The translations under genes were made by a program, and so were the position numbers. From the NCBI GenBank assembly GCA_045546695.1, contig JAZQDE010000013.1, positions 1 through 64,000 of the forward strand: 64,000 nt of DNA, given 5' to 3'. Under the pieces are notes generated by a model, which ran no database searches, was not told the origin of the DNA, and saw nothing but the letters and a program-made list of their open reading frames with translations. The DNA comes from SIG424 sp045546695 (GTDB lineage Bacteria > Bacillota > Clostridia > UBA1212 > UBA1255). This document shows positions 23,501 to 33,015 of the stretch, one piece after another. Every line of letters begins with the position of its first letter. Within the stretch, counting starts at the first letter, position 1.

Positions 23501-23530
23501 ATTATAATACAGCGTGTGAGGTCTTGTCAA
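23501..23530 (-). promoter_or_regulatory. tRNA-Ser promoter
   Basis: On the minus strand TTGACA (23,525-23,530), 18 bases and TATAAT (23,501-23,506) stand ~30 bases upstream of the tRNA. Confidence 0.75.
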
Positions 23531-23562
23531 ATGTTTTTTATAAAATTAGGATTGGATTGATT

Positions 23563-23616
23563 GGGGCTTGGCCGGGGGCTTGGCCGGGGGGGCTTGGCCG
23601 GGGGCTTGGTCGGGGC
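23563..23616 (+). repeat. G-rich tandem repeat, possible G-quadruplex
   Basis: GGGGCTTGGCC is repeated four times, giving runs of 4, 5, 7, 5 and 4 G within about 54 bases. Such spacing could fold as a G-quadruplex on the plus strand. It directly precedes the 72-bp repeat array. Confidence 0.7.
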
Positions 23617-23624
23617 AGCGGAGC

Positions 23625-23814
23625 AAAAAGTTTGCAGAGATTTGGGTTTTCTGCAAACTTTTTAGTGAAAACGACCCCGGATAAGCCTTTTGAGACAAAT
23701 AGTTGGCGGAGATTCGGGTTTTCTGCAAACTTTTTAGTGAAAACGACCCCGGATAAGCCTTTTGAGACAAATAGTTGGCGGAGATTTGGGTTTTCTGCAA
23801 ACTTTTCAGTGAAC
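23625..23814. repeat. 72-bp intergenic tandem repeat (2 full copies and a part)
   Basis: Units begin at 23,638, 23,710 and 23,782 and differ by single bases. The array opens with a perfect 13-bp inverted repeat (AAAAAGTTTGCAG at 23,625-23,637 with CTGCAAACTTTTT at 23,651-23,663). Because 72 is divisible by three, open frames exist on both strands. They have no convincing start and overlap the next gene, so the array is most likely non-coding. The remaining gap up to 23,945 shows only Pro/Ala-coding-like CG-rich sequence. Confidence 0.8.
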
Positions 23815-23957
23815 TCGGCCGCCAACCGCCAACCGCCAGCCGCATCCACGCCAGCCCCAGCCTTTCCCCCGCCAATAAAAATTGACTTTTTTTCGCATTT
23901 GTTTATATAATTAAGGATAACACACATCTGGGCCGGCGCGCCCGCAAGGAGGCACTC

Positions 23958-25958
23958 GTGAAAAAAATAATTATTACCATAATTTGTATAATATCCACCC
24001 TGCTGGTTTTCACAGCATGCGGAGGAAATGACGATAGCGGTCTTACCCTCGATGAAGCAATAAAAAAAGCGACCTCTCAGGAGGCAAAAAGCAAGGTAAA
24101 AAATGGTAGCATCACTATCACAGAAAAAATCGCAGGCAGCGAGACGAAAAAAGAAATTACATACGAATTTTCTGCCGGCGGTGACTATGTTCACATCGTT
24201 GAAAAAGCAAACGGAAATACGGATGAGGCATGGTATTCTCTGGCAGATGAATATACAGTATTAGGCATTCAGATGTATTACGGACAGCCGACAGTAATTG
24301 AAGATGCGCAGCCAAAAAATGTAAACGGCTATCATTTCAGCGACAAATTTTTCACAGCAGGCGCTATTGTTCCGGCTTACGGCGTTGAAGAAATGGTAAA
24401 AAATGTTTACGAAAAGATTGCATATCAATCACATCCGGCGCCGATAGACGGATTATATGAATTTGGTTGGTCAGGCCAGCTCGACTCAAAAGAAAGCACG
24501 GCTGATTTTTCATTGAAGTTAGATGACAATTATACAATTGTTGATTTCCATTTACTGGTAACAGACGTTGCAAGCGGCGATTCTATCGCCTACAACATCA
24601 AGCAGGCGACCGGCACTCCGGACGCGACAGAAACAAACAGCGTAAAAACACTTTGCGCAGAAAACTTCTCTCTTACGCTTGTGCATCCGGACGGCAGCAA
24701 ACAAGAACTCAAAGACAGTGACACAATCAATATTTCACCACTCCATGACCCGGACGAAGTTTTGCTGTTTGAATTTGGCAACATCACACCTGACACTGCA
24801 CTTATGTCAATAGACGAACCACAAATACGCGTGACACTGGCGGGTGCAGACACCGGGCTCCTCAGCGTAACATACGACGCATGGGAGGGTTTCGGCCAGA
24901 TATATGCACAAGAGGAAGATTCTGTCAATAAAAATGGCGAAAGCTACACGGTAAACATTCAGACCTTGCGCAAAACCTTTACATTTAATGTCATCGTCGG
25001 CAGACCGGAACTGTCAGTATTCAAGCCGGCAGTATCATATTTTAACGGTTTTGCCGATGCAGTAAAGGTATGCGATGAATATACTCTCTACAACACGCTT
25101 GATATGTCCTTCGGCGCAAGCGTAAATGACTTTGCAGACGGCGCCTATACATACATTATTAAGAATTCCGCCGGTGAAAAGATATCAGAAGGCACAGCAG
25201 ACAGCGGTATTTTCACCGACTTCAGTCCGGAAGAAAATGGTAAATATACGATAGAACTCACATCCACAGTAAACACTGAATATAAGGCAACTCTGACTGT
25301 AAACGTTGTAGACGCACCGACTGAAGATGTGGTAAAAAATGGCAAGTACTGTACTACAGCGCAGATTGCAGACGGCGACGTGATTAAGAATGTTAAAGTA
25401 ATCGTTGAATACAGCGGCGATAAAATCACACTGACTGTCGGCGACAAAGTTTTTACAGAAATTGTAAGCCGAAGCGATGATAAATTCCATATTCTGTCAG
25501 ACAAGGACGACACTTACCGTATCTATTCCCCGACAGACAAATATTACCAGCTTTTCTTCTCATATAAGACATCATGGGAAGACACACCGGCAGAAGTATT
25601 TTCAGAACTCTTGCCCGCAACCCCCGAAAATCTCCTCGCAGGTGACATAGACTGGATTGACTTTTCCAATTCATGGGAAAACTGGGGCACAACGGTCTAC
25701 GGATTCCTCATTACATTCTCCGGCGACGGCACAGGAAGCCACGAGTCAAATTACCAGGACGACTGCGAATGGTTCTATAGCGACTTTGACTGGACAATGG
25801 ATGAAAATGGAAATATTTCCATCACCTTGACGGAGACCGCCTTTTCAGACATCAAAAATATTAGCGGCAAGTTCGTCGGAGATTACTCTACGCTCGAAAT
25901 TACCGCTACATATAACGATGGTTCAGTTAAAACAATGAAACTTAAAATGTCTTTCTGA
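23958..25958 (+). CDS. Large lipoprotein, unknown function
   Basis: The 666-residue protein has a lipoprotein signal ending in FTAC and an acidic, Thr-rich extracellular part. That part seems to contain several beta-sandwich domains (for example residues ~345-450, ending in KYTIELTSTVNTEYKATLTV) and a C-terminal lipocalin-like region (GDGTGSHESNYQDD onwards). No named family is recognised. GTG 23,958 follows AAGGAGG. Its 3' end overlaps the convergent hydrolase gene by 17 bases. Confidence 0.7.
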   Translation: MKKIIITIICIISTLLVFTACGGNDDSGLTLDEAIKKATSQEAKSKVKNGSITITEKIAGSETKKEITYEFSAGGDYVHIVEKANGNTDEAWYSLADEYTVLGIQMYYGQPTVIEDAQPKNVNGYHFSDKFFTAGAIVPAYGVEEMVKNVYEKIAYQSHPAPIDGLYEFGWSGQLDSKESTADFSLKLDDNYTIVDFHLLVTDVASGDSIAYNIKQATGTPDATETNSVKTLCAENFSLTLVHPDGSKQELKDSDTINISPLHDPDEVLLFEFGNITPDTALMSIDEPQIRVTLAGADTGLLSVTYDAWEGFGQIYAQEEDSVNKNGESYTVNIQTLRKTFTFNVIVGRPELSVFKPAVSYFNGFADAVKVCDEYTLYNTLDMSFGASVNDFADGAYTYIIKNSAGEKISEGTADSGIFTDFSPEENGKYTIELTSTVNTEYKATLTVNVVDAPTEDVVKNGKYCTTAQIADGDVIKNVKVIVEYSGDKITLTVGDKVFTEIVSRSDDKFHILSDKDDTYRIYSPTDKYYQLFFSYKTSWEDTPAEVFSELLPATPENLLAGDIDWIDFSNSWENWGTTVYGFLITFSGDGTGSHESNYQDDCEWFYSDFDWTMDENGNISITLTETAFSDIKNISGKFVGDYSTLEITATYNDGSVKTMKLKMSF

Positions 25959-26751
25959 CATATTCATCCGGGATTTCCGGAGTCTCAAATACAGCACGGT
26001 ACGCAGCGTCTTTTAAGATTGCTGCGTCATTGCTACTTACGAGAGCTTCAAAAGTAACATTTCTTGGATCGTTCATAAAGATTTTTGAATATAAAACGTA
26101 TGCCGCGAGCAGGCTGCCTTCTGCAGATGGGTGGCTGCCGTCGGTGTCGTATAAGTTTACATAATTATCTGATGTGTAAACGTCATAAAATGCCAGTCCA
26201 ACGTGCGCAACGTCTGCACCAAGTTCCTCAGCAATTGCCGAATACGAAGCAGCAAGATCCCACGTCATCGACTCGTTTGTCCACAGGTGTGCATTGAGGC
26301 TTGCTTCACCTTCTCTTCTACCCCACGTTGAATAGAAAACAGGGAATGCACCGTTGTCGCGTACCATCTTTTCAATACTTCTTGCACCTTCAAAGAACTT
26401 GCCCGGATCAAGCACAGGACGCTGACTTTGTTCCTGAATGATTACAAAATCATACTTTTTTGCCTCAAAAGCTGCCAGAACTTCTTTGCCCTTAGGATCC
26501 TCAGGATTGGCAAAAGATGTCAGCGTGTAGCCGCCGGAAGTAACGGAAGACATGTTTACTTTGTAGCCTTCTGCCTCTGTAACGCTCTTTAAAAGCGACG
26601 GCAAATCATTACAATACGTGTAGCTGTTTCCGATAAACAAAATTTCGTACGTTTTGTCTTTGGTCGGTTTCTTTCGCTCACCCGGTTTGCAACTTGCCAT
26701 TGTCATCATCATACATACCCCCAATAGAATCAATATTATTCTCTTTTTCAT
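25942..26751 (-). CDS. SGNH/DUF4886-type esterase lipoprotein
   Basis: The 269-residue protein has a lipobox (MASC). Its SGNH-hydrolase-like fold shows LFIGNSYTYCNDLP (nucleophile Ser in GNS), a SGGYTL block, IIQEQS, and the C-terminal DGSHPS motif carrying the catalytic Asp and His. Such extracellular enzymes often remove acetyl groups from polysaccharides. ATG 26,751 follows GAGGGTGA. It may be part of the minus-strand lipoprotein run 25.9-29.4 kb. Confidence 0.82.
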   Translation of the reverse strand: MKKRIILILLGVCMMMTMASCKPGERKKPTKDKTYEILFIGNSYTYCNDLPSLLKSVTEAEGYKVNMSSVTSGGYTLTSFANPEDPKGKEVLAAFEAKKYDFVIIQEQSQRPVLDPGKFFEGARSIEKMVRDNGAFPVFYSTWGRREGEASLNAHLWTNESMTWDLAASYSAIAEELGADVAHVGLAFYDVYTSDNYVNLYDTDGSHPSAEGSLLAAYVLYSKIFMNDPRNVTFEALVSSNDAAILKDAAYRAVFETPEIPDEYVRKTF

Positions 26752-26821
26752 ATAATCACCCTCGTGAAAAGTTTTTTTCATTGTAACATACAAACGCAGG
26801 ATTCATCAACACAAATCACGC

Positions 26822-27901
26822 TCATTTTACTGTAATCCACATAACGTGGCCCTTGTCGTAAGGCGTGCCGGTCAATATATATTGCGGAATGACGGCATCG
26901 GTGCCATCACTGTTTTTTGCGATTATTTCTGTATAATAATCACTGTGAAGATGGCCGCAAAATGCCCCTTTTATAACGTCTGCGTTGTTTACAATCAGAT
27001 TATATACTTTATTTGAGTCATCCTTCGTCTTATGCGAATTACCAAAAGTTGAAAAATCCCTCTCCGTGTTGCTGTTCACTCTTAAAGGGCTGATCTTTCC
27101 TGCATCAACATCACCGGTCGCAATCGGAATATGGTAAAAAATCAAAATTATGTACCCTTTTTCACGTGCAAGCTCAATATCTGCCTCAAGAAGTTCTGCC
27201 TGAAAACCCCAGAAACGGTTGTTTGTACCGTTGTCAAGCTGAATTACCATGACCTTTTCACCGACAATTTTAGAAGTATAGTACATATCGTGAATCCAGA
27301 AGTCTTCAAGAATACCAAGTTTGTACTCTAAGGTCGTCTCGTCCGGCACCGTGCCCTGGCAAACAAATACAGATTCGTGATTTCCAAGACATACAAGTGC
27401 ATCAGGATATTTATCCCAGATATGCTCCTGCATCAGTTCCATAGCGCCGAGTGAAAGGTAGTCAAGCACGTCACCGGTTATTACCATCTGGTCTGCGGCA
27501 GATGCCATTTCAAGGCAACTTACCGCATTCGGTACAGATTCACCGTTTGCCAGCCATTTTCTGTTATCATACGTGCTAAGAAGTGCGTCACTGCCGTTTA
27601 TAATATCCTCTTTATTACAATAATTGAAATGTAGGTCTGTTATCTGGGATATCGTTACAGGTTCTCCGCCCTTTCCGGAATCGAAAACCGCCTCGCGTAC
27701 CATAATTCCGGAGTCTTTTAACTGGTATATCCAGGAATTGAGATCATCAGACGAACCGACAATGTCAATCTTCTCCTGGCTGAAATATTTCTCGCGAAGC
27801 TCTTCTTTGGTCGGCTCTGCATCGTTGCATCCGACAAGAGCTGTGAAAAGCATCATAAGACATAATAACAAAATAACACAACGTGTGTTTTTCTTCATCA
27901 T
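26822..27901 (-). CDS. Calcineurin-like metallophosphoesterase lipoprotein (module 1)
   Basis: The 359-residue protein has a lipobox (LVGC) and the dimetal phosphoesterase motifs TDLHFN, TGDVLD, LGNHE, FYHIP and GHLH, so it is likely active outside the cell. It is a close paralogue of the protein at 34,575 and, like it, sits beside a beta-helix lipoprotein gene, 13 bases downstream of it here. The substrate is unknown. Confidence 0.88.
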   Translation of the reverse strand: MMKKNTRCVILLLCLMMLFTALVGCNDAEPTKEELREKYFSQEKIDIVGSSDDLNSWIYQLKDSGIMVREAVFDSGKGGEPVTISQITDLHFNYCNKEDIINGSDALLSTYDNRKWLANGESVPNAVSCLEMASAADQMVITGDVLDYLSLGAMELMQEHIWDKYPDALVCLGNHESVFVCQGTVPDETTLEYKLGILEDFWIHDMYYTSKIVGEKVMVIQLDNGTNNRFWGFQAELLEADIELAREKGYIILIFYHIPIATGDVDAGKISPLRVNSNTERDFSTFGNSHKTKDDSNKVYNLIVNNADVIKGAFCGHLHSDYYTEIIAKNSDGTDAVIPQYILTGTPYDKGHVMWITVK

Positions 27902-27914
27902 AATTTTCCTCCGT

Positions 27915-29423
27915 TTATTCCTCCGGGACGCATATCACGCAAGCTTTTTTATCTCCGATAAGGTCGGTGAAAAGGCTCAGAGCCTCTGAATTCATTTTGT
28001 GATTTTCACCGAGTATGCGTGCCACAATATGGTTGTCCTCCTGAACGTATATATTTCCATTAAATTCCAGTTGAGATGCATCTGCATTGTACGTAGAAAC
28101 TAAAAACGCATGGCCTCTGTCAAAAATATTATCCTCAATTCTGATATTTCTGATTGTTTCGCCGCTTGGCGTAAAACAGCACATATGACCGGCCCCGCCG
28201 CGGCCCCAGCCTTCGCCGCCCATGCGGCAAAAATTGTCATGAACGTAAATATTTTCAGTGATGCGCTCTAAACCTTCTGCTGTCTTATTGTAATACTCAA
28301 AAGACCAGTAACAATATTCAATAAGGTTATATGAAAATTCAATGTTCTTTATCTCATTGTGTTTGTTGCCGGGATCGAGGCTGTATTGCGCCGTGACACC
28401 CGTATCGTACATCTGGTATATCCAGTTATTGTAAACGTAAAAGCCGTCGCACCCGATATATGATTCGACTGCATTACCATATCGCGTTGTTTTTTGGAGA
28501 ATCGAGCCGCCGATCCAGTTGAAAATACAATTGCGGACAATCAGATTGTCTGCGTTTGTTGCGCCGACACCGTGCGCGCCGCCTAACGTAAAATGCAAAT
28601 TGTCAATGGTAACGTCTTTTACATTGCTTACGTCAATTATATTACTGCCTTCGGCAATTTCAATCGAATTAAAGCGTTCTGAGGGATTGCCCTGCTCGCT
28701 GTACAGATACAGTTTGCCCGACCTGATATCACTGTAAAAATCAAGGTCGCTTCCAAGATCTGCCGGGCCGTTAAAGTCATCAACACCGGGGATTTTCATG
28801 TTTCCGAGTAACTGTTCATAGTCACCAAGAGTCCATGTGTTATTGAAAACAATATTGCCTGCGTTTTCAATTCTATTAGTGCAGACATATACGTTTTCAT
28901 ATTCTGTTTCTTCCCATAAACCGGCATCTGCATAATTCTTTTTTGATGCGCAGATAACAGGCTTTTCACCTTCTGCATACGCAGAATACGTAACACCGCT
29001 GCGGGCTTTTATCACACCCCGGAACATGCTACCTCTTTCAAAAAGCACGACGTCACCCGCTTTGAGTTCTATGTCATACTCAAGTTCGGCAAGCGTTTTT
29101 TTCGCAGTCTCCGGGCTGAGGCCGTCATTGGCATCATTGCCATTTTCCGAGAAATAATAAACTGTTCCTCCTTTGCCGGGAGTGTATTTGCTGTCAGTAT
29201 TTACTATAAATTCACGCATCTGCAGCGCATATTCGTCGAGCAAAGAGAGAGTGTCGTCGCTTGCTGTAAAAAATCCCTCTTTATAAATCGAAGGAAAATA
29301 TTTTTGTGTGATGGGTGATTCTATCGTATGTTCGACTGCTCCCGCATCGTTCATGTTGCAGGATGCCAAAGCGAAAATAGACGGTACAAACAGTAATAAT
29401 GCGAATAATTTTAGCTTTTTCAT
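27915..29423 (-). CDS. Right-handed parallel beta-helix lipoprotein (module 1)
   Basis: The 502-residue protein has a lipoprotein signal (LASC) and a short linker. An N-terminal segment (YYFSENGNDANDGLSPETAK; GDVVLFERGSMFRG) is typical of pectate-lyase-like exported beta-helix proteins, followed by repeating N-x-I/V coils. It shares the late block GGEGWGRGGAGHMCCFTPSG and the ACVICV end with two paralogues at 33,012 and 35,669. It probably binds or cleaves a polysaccharide. Confidence 0.85.
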   Translation of the reverse strand: MKKLKLFALLLFVPSIFALASCNMNDAGAVEHTIESPITQKYFPSIYKEGFFTASDDTLSLLDEYALQMREFIVNTDSKYTPGKGGTVYYFSENGNDANDGLSPETAKKTLAELEYDIELKAGDVVLFERGSMFRGVIKARSGVTYSAYAEGEKPVICASKKNYADAGLWEETEYENVYVCTNRIENAGNIVFNNTWTLGDYEQLLGNMKIPGVDDFNGPADLGSDLDFYSDIRSGKLYLYSEQGNPSERFNSIEIAEGSNIIDVSNVKDVTIDNLHFTLGGAHGVGATNADNLIVRNCIFNWIGGSILQKTTRYGNAVESYIGCDGFYVYNNWIYQMYDTGVTAQYSLDPGNKHNEIKNIEFSYNLIEYCYWSFEYYNKTAEGLERITENIYVHDNFCRMGGEGWGRGGAGHMCCFTPSGETIRNIRIEDNIFDRGHAFLVSTYNADASQLEFNGNIYVQEDNHIVARILGENHKMNSEALSLFTDLIGDKKACVICVPEE

Positions 29424-29452
29424 AGTCGTTTTTCTCCAGTTGATTGTGCCAT

Positions 29453-29482
29453 AGTATACTTTGTTTTGTGGTGATTTTCAAG
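29453..29482 (-). promoter_or_regulatory. Promoter of the minus-strand beta-helix gene
   Basis: TTGAAA (29,477-29,482), 18 bases and TATACT (29,453-29,458) on the minus strand, about 30 bases before the ATG. Confidence 0.6.
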
Positions 29483-29516
29483 TAAATCATTTTGAACGAC
29501 GCCCCCCTGGCGATAT

Positions 29517-29545
29517 TGAAAATTCCTTTCAATTAAAGTATACTT
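29517..29545 (+). promoter_or_regulatory. Promoter of the HAD-DUF4432 gene
   Basis: TTGAAA (29,517-29,522), 17 bases and TATACT (29,540-29,545), the same elements as in the divergent promoter at 29,453-29,482. Confidence 0.6.
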
Positions 29546-29585
29546 AAAGGCAATTATTTAATTTTGACCACGGAGGTTTTTACCT

Positions 29586-31253
29586 ATGAAAGTATCAGAT
29601 AAAAAATATATTTTCTTTGACCTTGACGGAACGATTTCAGACTCAATGGCAGGCATTATTGACTCAGTAGAATACAGTCTGGCAAAATATGGCATTTATG
29701 AAGAAGACAGGTCTGTTCTGAAAAAATTCGTGGGACCACCTCTTAAAAACTCATTTATGAAGTTCTACGGCTTTTCAGAAGAAGATGCAGACAATGCCGT
29801 AAAACATTACAGAGAATATTACCCGGAGCATGGTATTTTCAAGTGCAACATATATGACGGCATCGCAAAGCTTCTTGAAGATTTGTCAAAAAAAGGAAAA
29901 CACATTCTGCTCGCGACTGTAAAGCCTGAGGTTTTCACAGAAAGAATTCTGGAAAGATTTGACTTGAGAAAATATTTCGACTTTGTTGCCGGCGCGCAAT
30001 TTACGTCACGCATTGAAAAAGATGAGATTATAAAATACGCGATGACGGAATATGGCATCGAAAATCCCGACGAATGCATAATGATCGGAGACCGTTTCCA
30101 CGATATAGAAGGCGCACACAAAAACGGCATTGAGGTTATCGGCGTGCTTTATGGCTACGGAAGCCGCGAGGAAATGGAAGAATATGGTGCTGATTACGTG
30201 GTAGATTCTGTAAAAGATCTGGGCGTTATGCTCGGCCTTGACAAGCTTGAGCCGGCAAGCCCCGATATGTTCAGACTTGTAGGTTCTGCCGAACAGCTCT
30301 ACAGCGTAAAAAAATATACGATTGAAGAAGGCAAAGGCAAAGGGTCGTCCATTTACCGTGTCATCACAGGTGGCGCGCTTGAATATGACGTTACGCCGGA
30401 CAACGCGCTTGACATCGCAAATCTGACATACAGAGGAATAAACATGTGCTTTATTTCCAAAAACGGCAGCGTAGTATCGCCGTACGCACACGTAAATTAC
30501 GAATCAGAATTCGACCACACTTTCCCCGGCGGAATGCTCTATACGTGCGGACTGCTCAGCACAGGCGGCGGCACAAGAGATGGAGATAAATGGCATCCTG
30601 TTCACGGCAGAATCCATTCGATTCCCGGTGAAAATTGCAGCGGACTCATCGAAGACGGACAGATAAAAGTATCTGCAACGATGCACGAGACGGCGCTCTT
30701 CGGACACGCGCTTGAGCTGAAAAGAACGATCAGCTCAGAGCTTGGCACAAGCAAGATTGTTATAGAAGACGTGCTTTCAAATCTCACTCCCGAGGACGAA
30801 GAATATATGATTCTTTACCACATGAACTTCGGCTATCCATTCCTCAGCCCCGACCTTAAGATGATTCTGCCGCCCGACACAATCACAACCCCGCGCACAA
30901 AATATGCTGAAAAATTCATAGGCAGAGAGACAGAATTTACCATGCCGATAGACGGCGAAGAAGAGACTGTTTTCTTCAACACAGACCCGCAGGCTGACAG
31001 CGATGGAATGGCAACAATCACGCTCGAAAACGCTGCACTCGGCATCGGCGCGCACCTTCGCTACTCACTTGACACTCTGCCGGTCATGGCTCACTGGAGA
31101 TGTATGAGAAGCGGCGAATACGTGCTTGGCATCGAGCCTACAAACTCATACATTATGAACCGCGTACGCGAAAGAGAGCACGGCACTATCGGCAAAATCC
31201 CTGCATTTTCCAAAATAAACATGCGTGTCGAGCTGGAATTTTACGATTTATAA
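29586..31253 (+). CDS. HAD phosphatase fused to DUF4432 aldose-epimerase-like domain
   Basis: Residues 1-~225 form a phosphoglycolate-phosphatase-like HAD domain: F-D-L-D-G-T at 11-16, ATVKPEVF, and the IGDRFHDIEGA acidic motif. Residues ~235-555 form a DUF4432 galactose-mutarotase-like domain (GGALEYDVTPDNALDIANL, HPVHGRIHSIPGE, GIEPTN). Both halves look complete, so one polypeptide may dephosphorylate and epimerise or bind a sugar. It is cytoplasmic, with its own promoter, and leads a run including the methyltransferase and purN. Confidence 0.87.
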   Translation: MKVSDKKYIFFDLDGTISDSMAGIIDSVEYSLAKYGIYEEDRSVLKKFVGPPLKNSFMKFYGFSEEDADNAVKHYREYYPEHGIFKCNIYDGIAKLLEDLSKKGKHILLATVKPEVFTERILERFDLRKYFDFVAGAQFTSRIEKDEIIKYAMTEYGIENPDECIMIGDRFHDIEGAHKNGIEVIGVLYGYGSREEMEEYGADYVVDSVKDLGVMLGLDKLEPASPDMFRLVGSAEQLYSVKKYTIEEGKGKGSSIYRVITGGALEYDVTPDNALDIANLTYRGINMCFISKNGSVVSPYAHVNYESEFDHTFPGGMLYTCGLLSTGGGTRDGDKWHPVHGRIHSIPGENCSGLIEDGQIKVSATMHETALFGHALELKRTISSELGTSKIVIEDVLSNLTPEDEEYMILYHMNFGYPFLSPDLKMILPPDTITTPRTKYAEKFIGRETEFTMPIDGEEETVFFNTDPQADSDGMATITLENAALGIGAHLRYSLDTLPVMAHWRCMRSGEYVLGIEPTNSYIMNRVREREHGTIGKIPAFSKINMRVELEFYDL

Positions 31254-31280
31254 TAAGATGGTGAAAAGGAAAACAACTTT

Positions 31281-32420
31281 ATGAATTACCGCTATATAGC
31301 AACTTGCCTGTTCGGTATAGAAAAAGTATTATCAAGAGAAATCGAAGCGCTCGGTTACAAGATTGTGGAAACAACAGACGGCCGCGTTATGTTTGAAGGC
31401 CCCATCGACGCTGTTGCAAGAGCCAATATCTGGCTGCGCACGGCTGAAAAAGTATATATTCTGATGGACACGTTCAAAGTAATGAGCTTTGAAGATCTTT
31501 TCACCGGCGTAAAGAAGCTGCCATGGGAAGAATGGATTGGTAAAAATTGTAAATTCCCCGTAACGGGTCATGCTTTAAGAAGCCAGTTACACAGCGTACC
31601 GGATTGCCAGAAAATAGCAAAAAAAGCCATCGTGGAGAGGCTAAAATCAGCATACGGTATAGAAGGCATGCTGGAAGAAACAGGCAGCGAATACAGAGTT
31701 GAATTCTTTATTTATAAAGACATGGCGCAGATTATGCTGGACACTTCGGGCACTCCCCTTTACAAACGCGGCTACCGTATCGAATCAAACACAGCGCCTA
31801 TGCGCGAGACATTGGCAGCAGCGCTCATAAAGCTTGCCGCACCCTTCCGCGAAGTAGTAATGTGGGACCCATTTTGTGGCTCCGGCACACTCCCGGTCGA
31901 GACGGCTCTCATAAGGACAAACACAGCGCCCGGTATCTCAAGAAAATTTGCGGCTATGGATTTTTCACAGATATCCGACAAAATATGGAAAGACGCAAAG
32001 GAAGAAGCAGAAGCTGCCATTATAAGGAAGCCCGACGAGCTTAAAAACCTCGGTCCTATCCTTGCCGGCGACATCAATCCGCGTTTTATCAGGATTGCAA
32101 AGGAGAATGCAAAAAGAGCAAACGTGCAGAATCTGATTACTTTCAGGGTTCAGGACGCACTCAGCGCAAAAGCCGAGCAGTACAGCCCGAACAAATGTAC
32201 CGTAATTACAAATCCTCCCTATGGTGAGAGGATTATGACACCGGAGGAAGCAGACGAATTATATACAAATTTCGGAAAAGTTTTCACAGCGCTTCCCGAC
32301 CTTAAAATGTTTGTCATCACGCCAAACGAGAACTTTGAAAAACTCTACGGCAAGAAGGCAAATAAAGTAAGAAAACTATATAATGGCATGATTAAATGCA
32401 ATTATTACCAATATTTTTAA
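31281..32420 (+). CDS. THUMP-domain RNA methyltransferase (RlmL/YpsC-like)
   Basis: The 379-residue protein has an N-terminal THUMP-like RNA-binding region (residues ~40-160) and a Rossmann SAM domain. The latter shows DPFCGSGTLPVE and the catalytic NPPYGER motif typical of N2-guanine or N6-adenine methylation. It corresponds to the Firmicutes YpsC/RlmL-N group predicted to methylate 23S rRNA. It begins 27 bases after the HAD-DUF4432 gene. Confidence 0.9.
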   Translation: MNYRYIATCLFGIEKVLSREIEALGYKIVETTDGRVMFEGPIDAVARANIWLRTAEKVYILMDTFKVMSFEDLFTGVKKLPWEEWIGKNCKFPVTGHALRSQLHSVPDCQKIAKKAIVERLKSAYGIEGMLEETGSEYRVEFFIYKDMAQIMLDTSGTPLYKRGYRIESNTAPMRETLAAALIKLAAPFREVVMWDPFCGSGTLPVETALIRTNTAPGISRKFAAMDFSQISDKIWKDAKEEAEAAIIRKPDELKNLGPILAGDINPRFIRIAKENAKRANVQNLITFRVQDALSAKAEQYSPNKCTVITNPPYGERIMTPEEADELYTNFGKVFTALPDLKMFVITPNENFEKLYGKKANKVRKLYNGMIKCNYYQYF

Positions 32421-32436
32421 TTTCAGGAGGAAACAA

Positions 32437-33015
32437 ATGACAAATATTACAGTTTTTGCCTCTCACGGCGGCAGCGATATGCAGGCTATCATCGACGGTT
32501 GCAAAAGCGGCGCAATCAACGGCCGCGTTGTGGCAGTTATTTCAAACAACTCTGACAGCTACGCTCTTGTGCGCGCGCAGAACGAAGGTATCGACAGATA
32601 TCACATCGCGCAAAGCAAGTACCCGGACGAAGCCTCAATGGTTCAGGCAATCCACGACGTACTCGACTCACACAACACAGATATGGTATTTCTTGCCGGC
32701 TATCTCAAGAAGATCGATCCTTCCATTATAAGGAAATACAAAGACAATATTTACAATATCCACCCTGCCCTTCTTCCAAAATATGGTGGCAAAGGCATGC
32801 ACGGCATCAACGTCCACACAGCCGTTATCAATGCCGGTGAAAAGGAAACAGGCATCACAATCCACCGTGTTACGGAAGAATACGACAGCGGCGCTATTAT
32901 CGCACAGGCAAAAGTACCCGTAATGGAAGGAGACACGCCCGAGGTCCTTGCCGCAAGAGTTCTTGAAAGAGAACATACATTTTTAGTTGAAGTTTTAGGA
33001 GATATCACAAAGTGA
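32437..33015 (+). CDS. purN: Phosphoribosylglycinamide formyltransferase
   Basis: The 192-residue protein transfers formyl from 10-formyl-THF to GAR in purine synthesis. It has NIHPALLPKYGGKGMHG (catalytic Asn-His), TGITIHRVTEEYDSG (catalytic Asp) and the N-terminal SHGGSDMQAI phosphate loop. Other pur genes are not in the window, so it stands alone. The stop overlaps the next gene's GTG by 4 bases. Confidence 0.9.
   Translation: MTNITVFASHGGSDMQAIIDGCKSGAINGRVVAVISNNSDSYALVRAQNEGIDRYHIAQSKYPDEASMVQAIHDVLDSHNTDMVFLAGYLKKIDPSIIRKYKDNIYNIHPALLPKYGGKGMHGINVHTAVINAGEKETGITIHRVTEEYDSGAIIAQAKVPVMEGDTPEVLAARVLEREHTFLVEVLGDITK

Noticed and set aside
23638..23814. Possible CRISPR array
   Set aside because: The units are contiguous 72-bp tandem copies without unique spacers, and no cas genes are present.
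23524..24194. Long open frames on both strands across the 72-bp repeats
   Set aside because: They exist because the unit length is a multiple of three. They have no good starts, overlap the lipoprotein gene's start, and encode low-complexity repeats.
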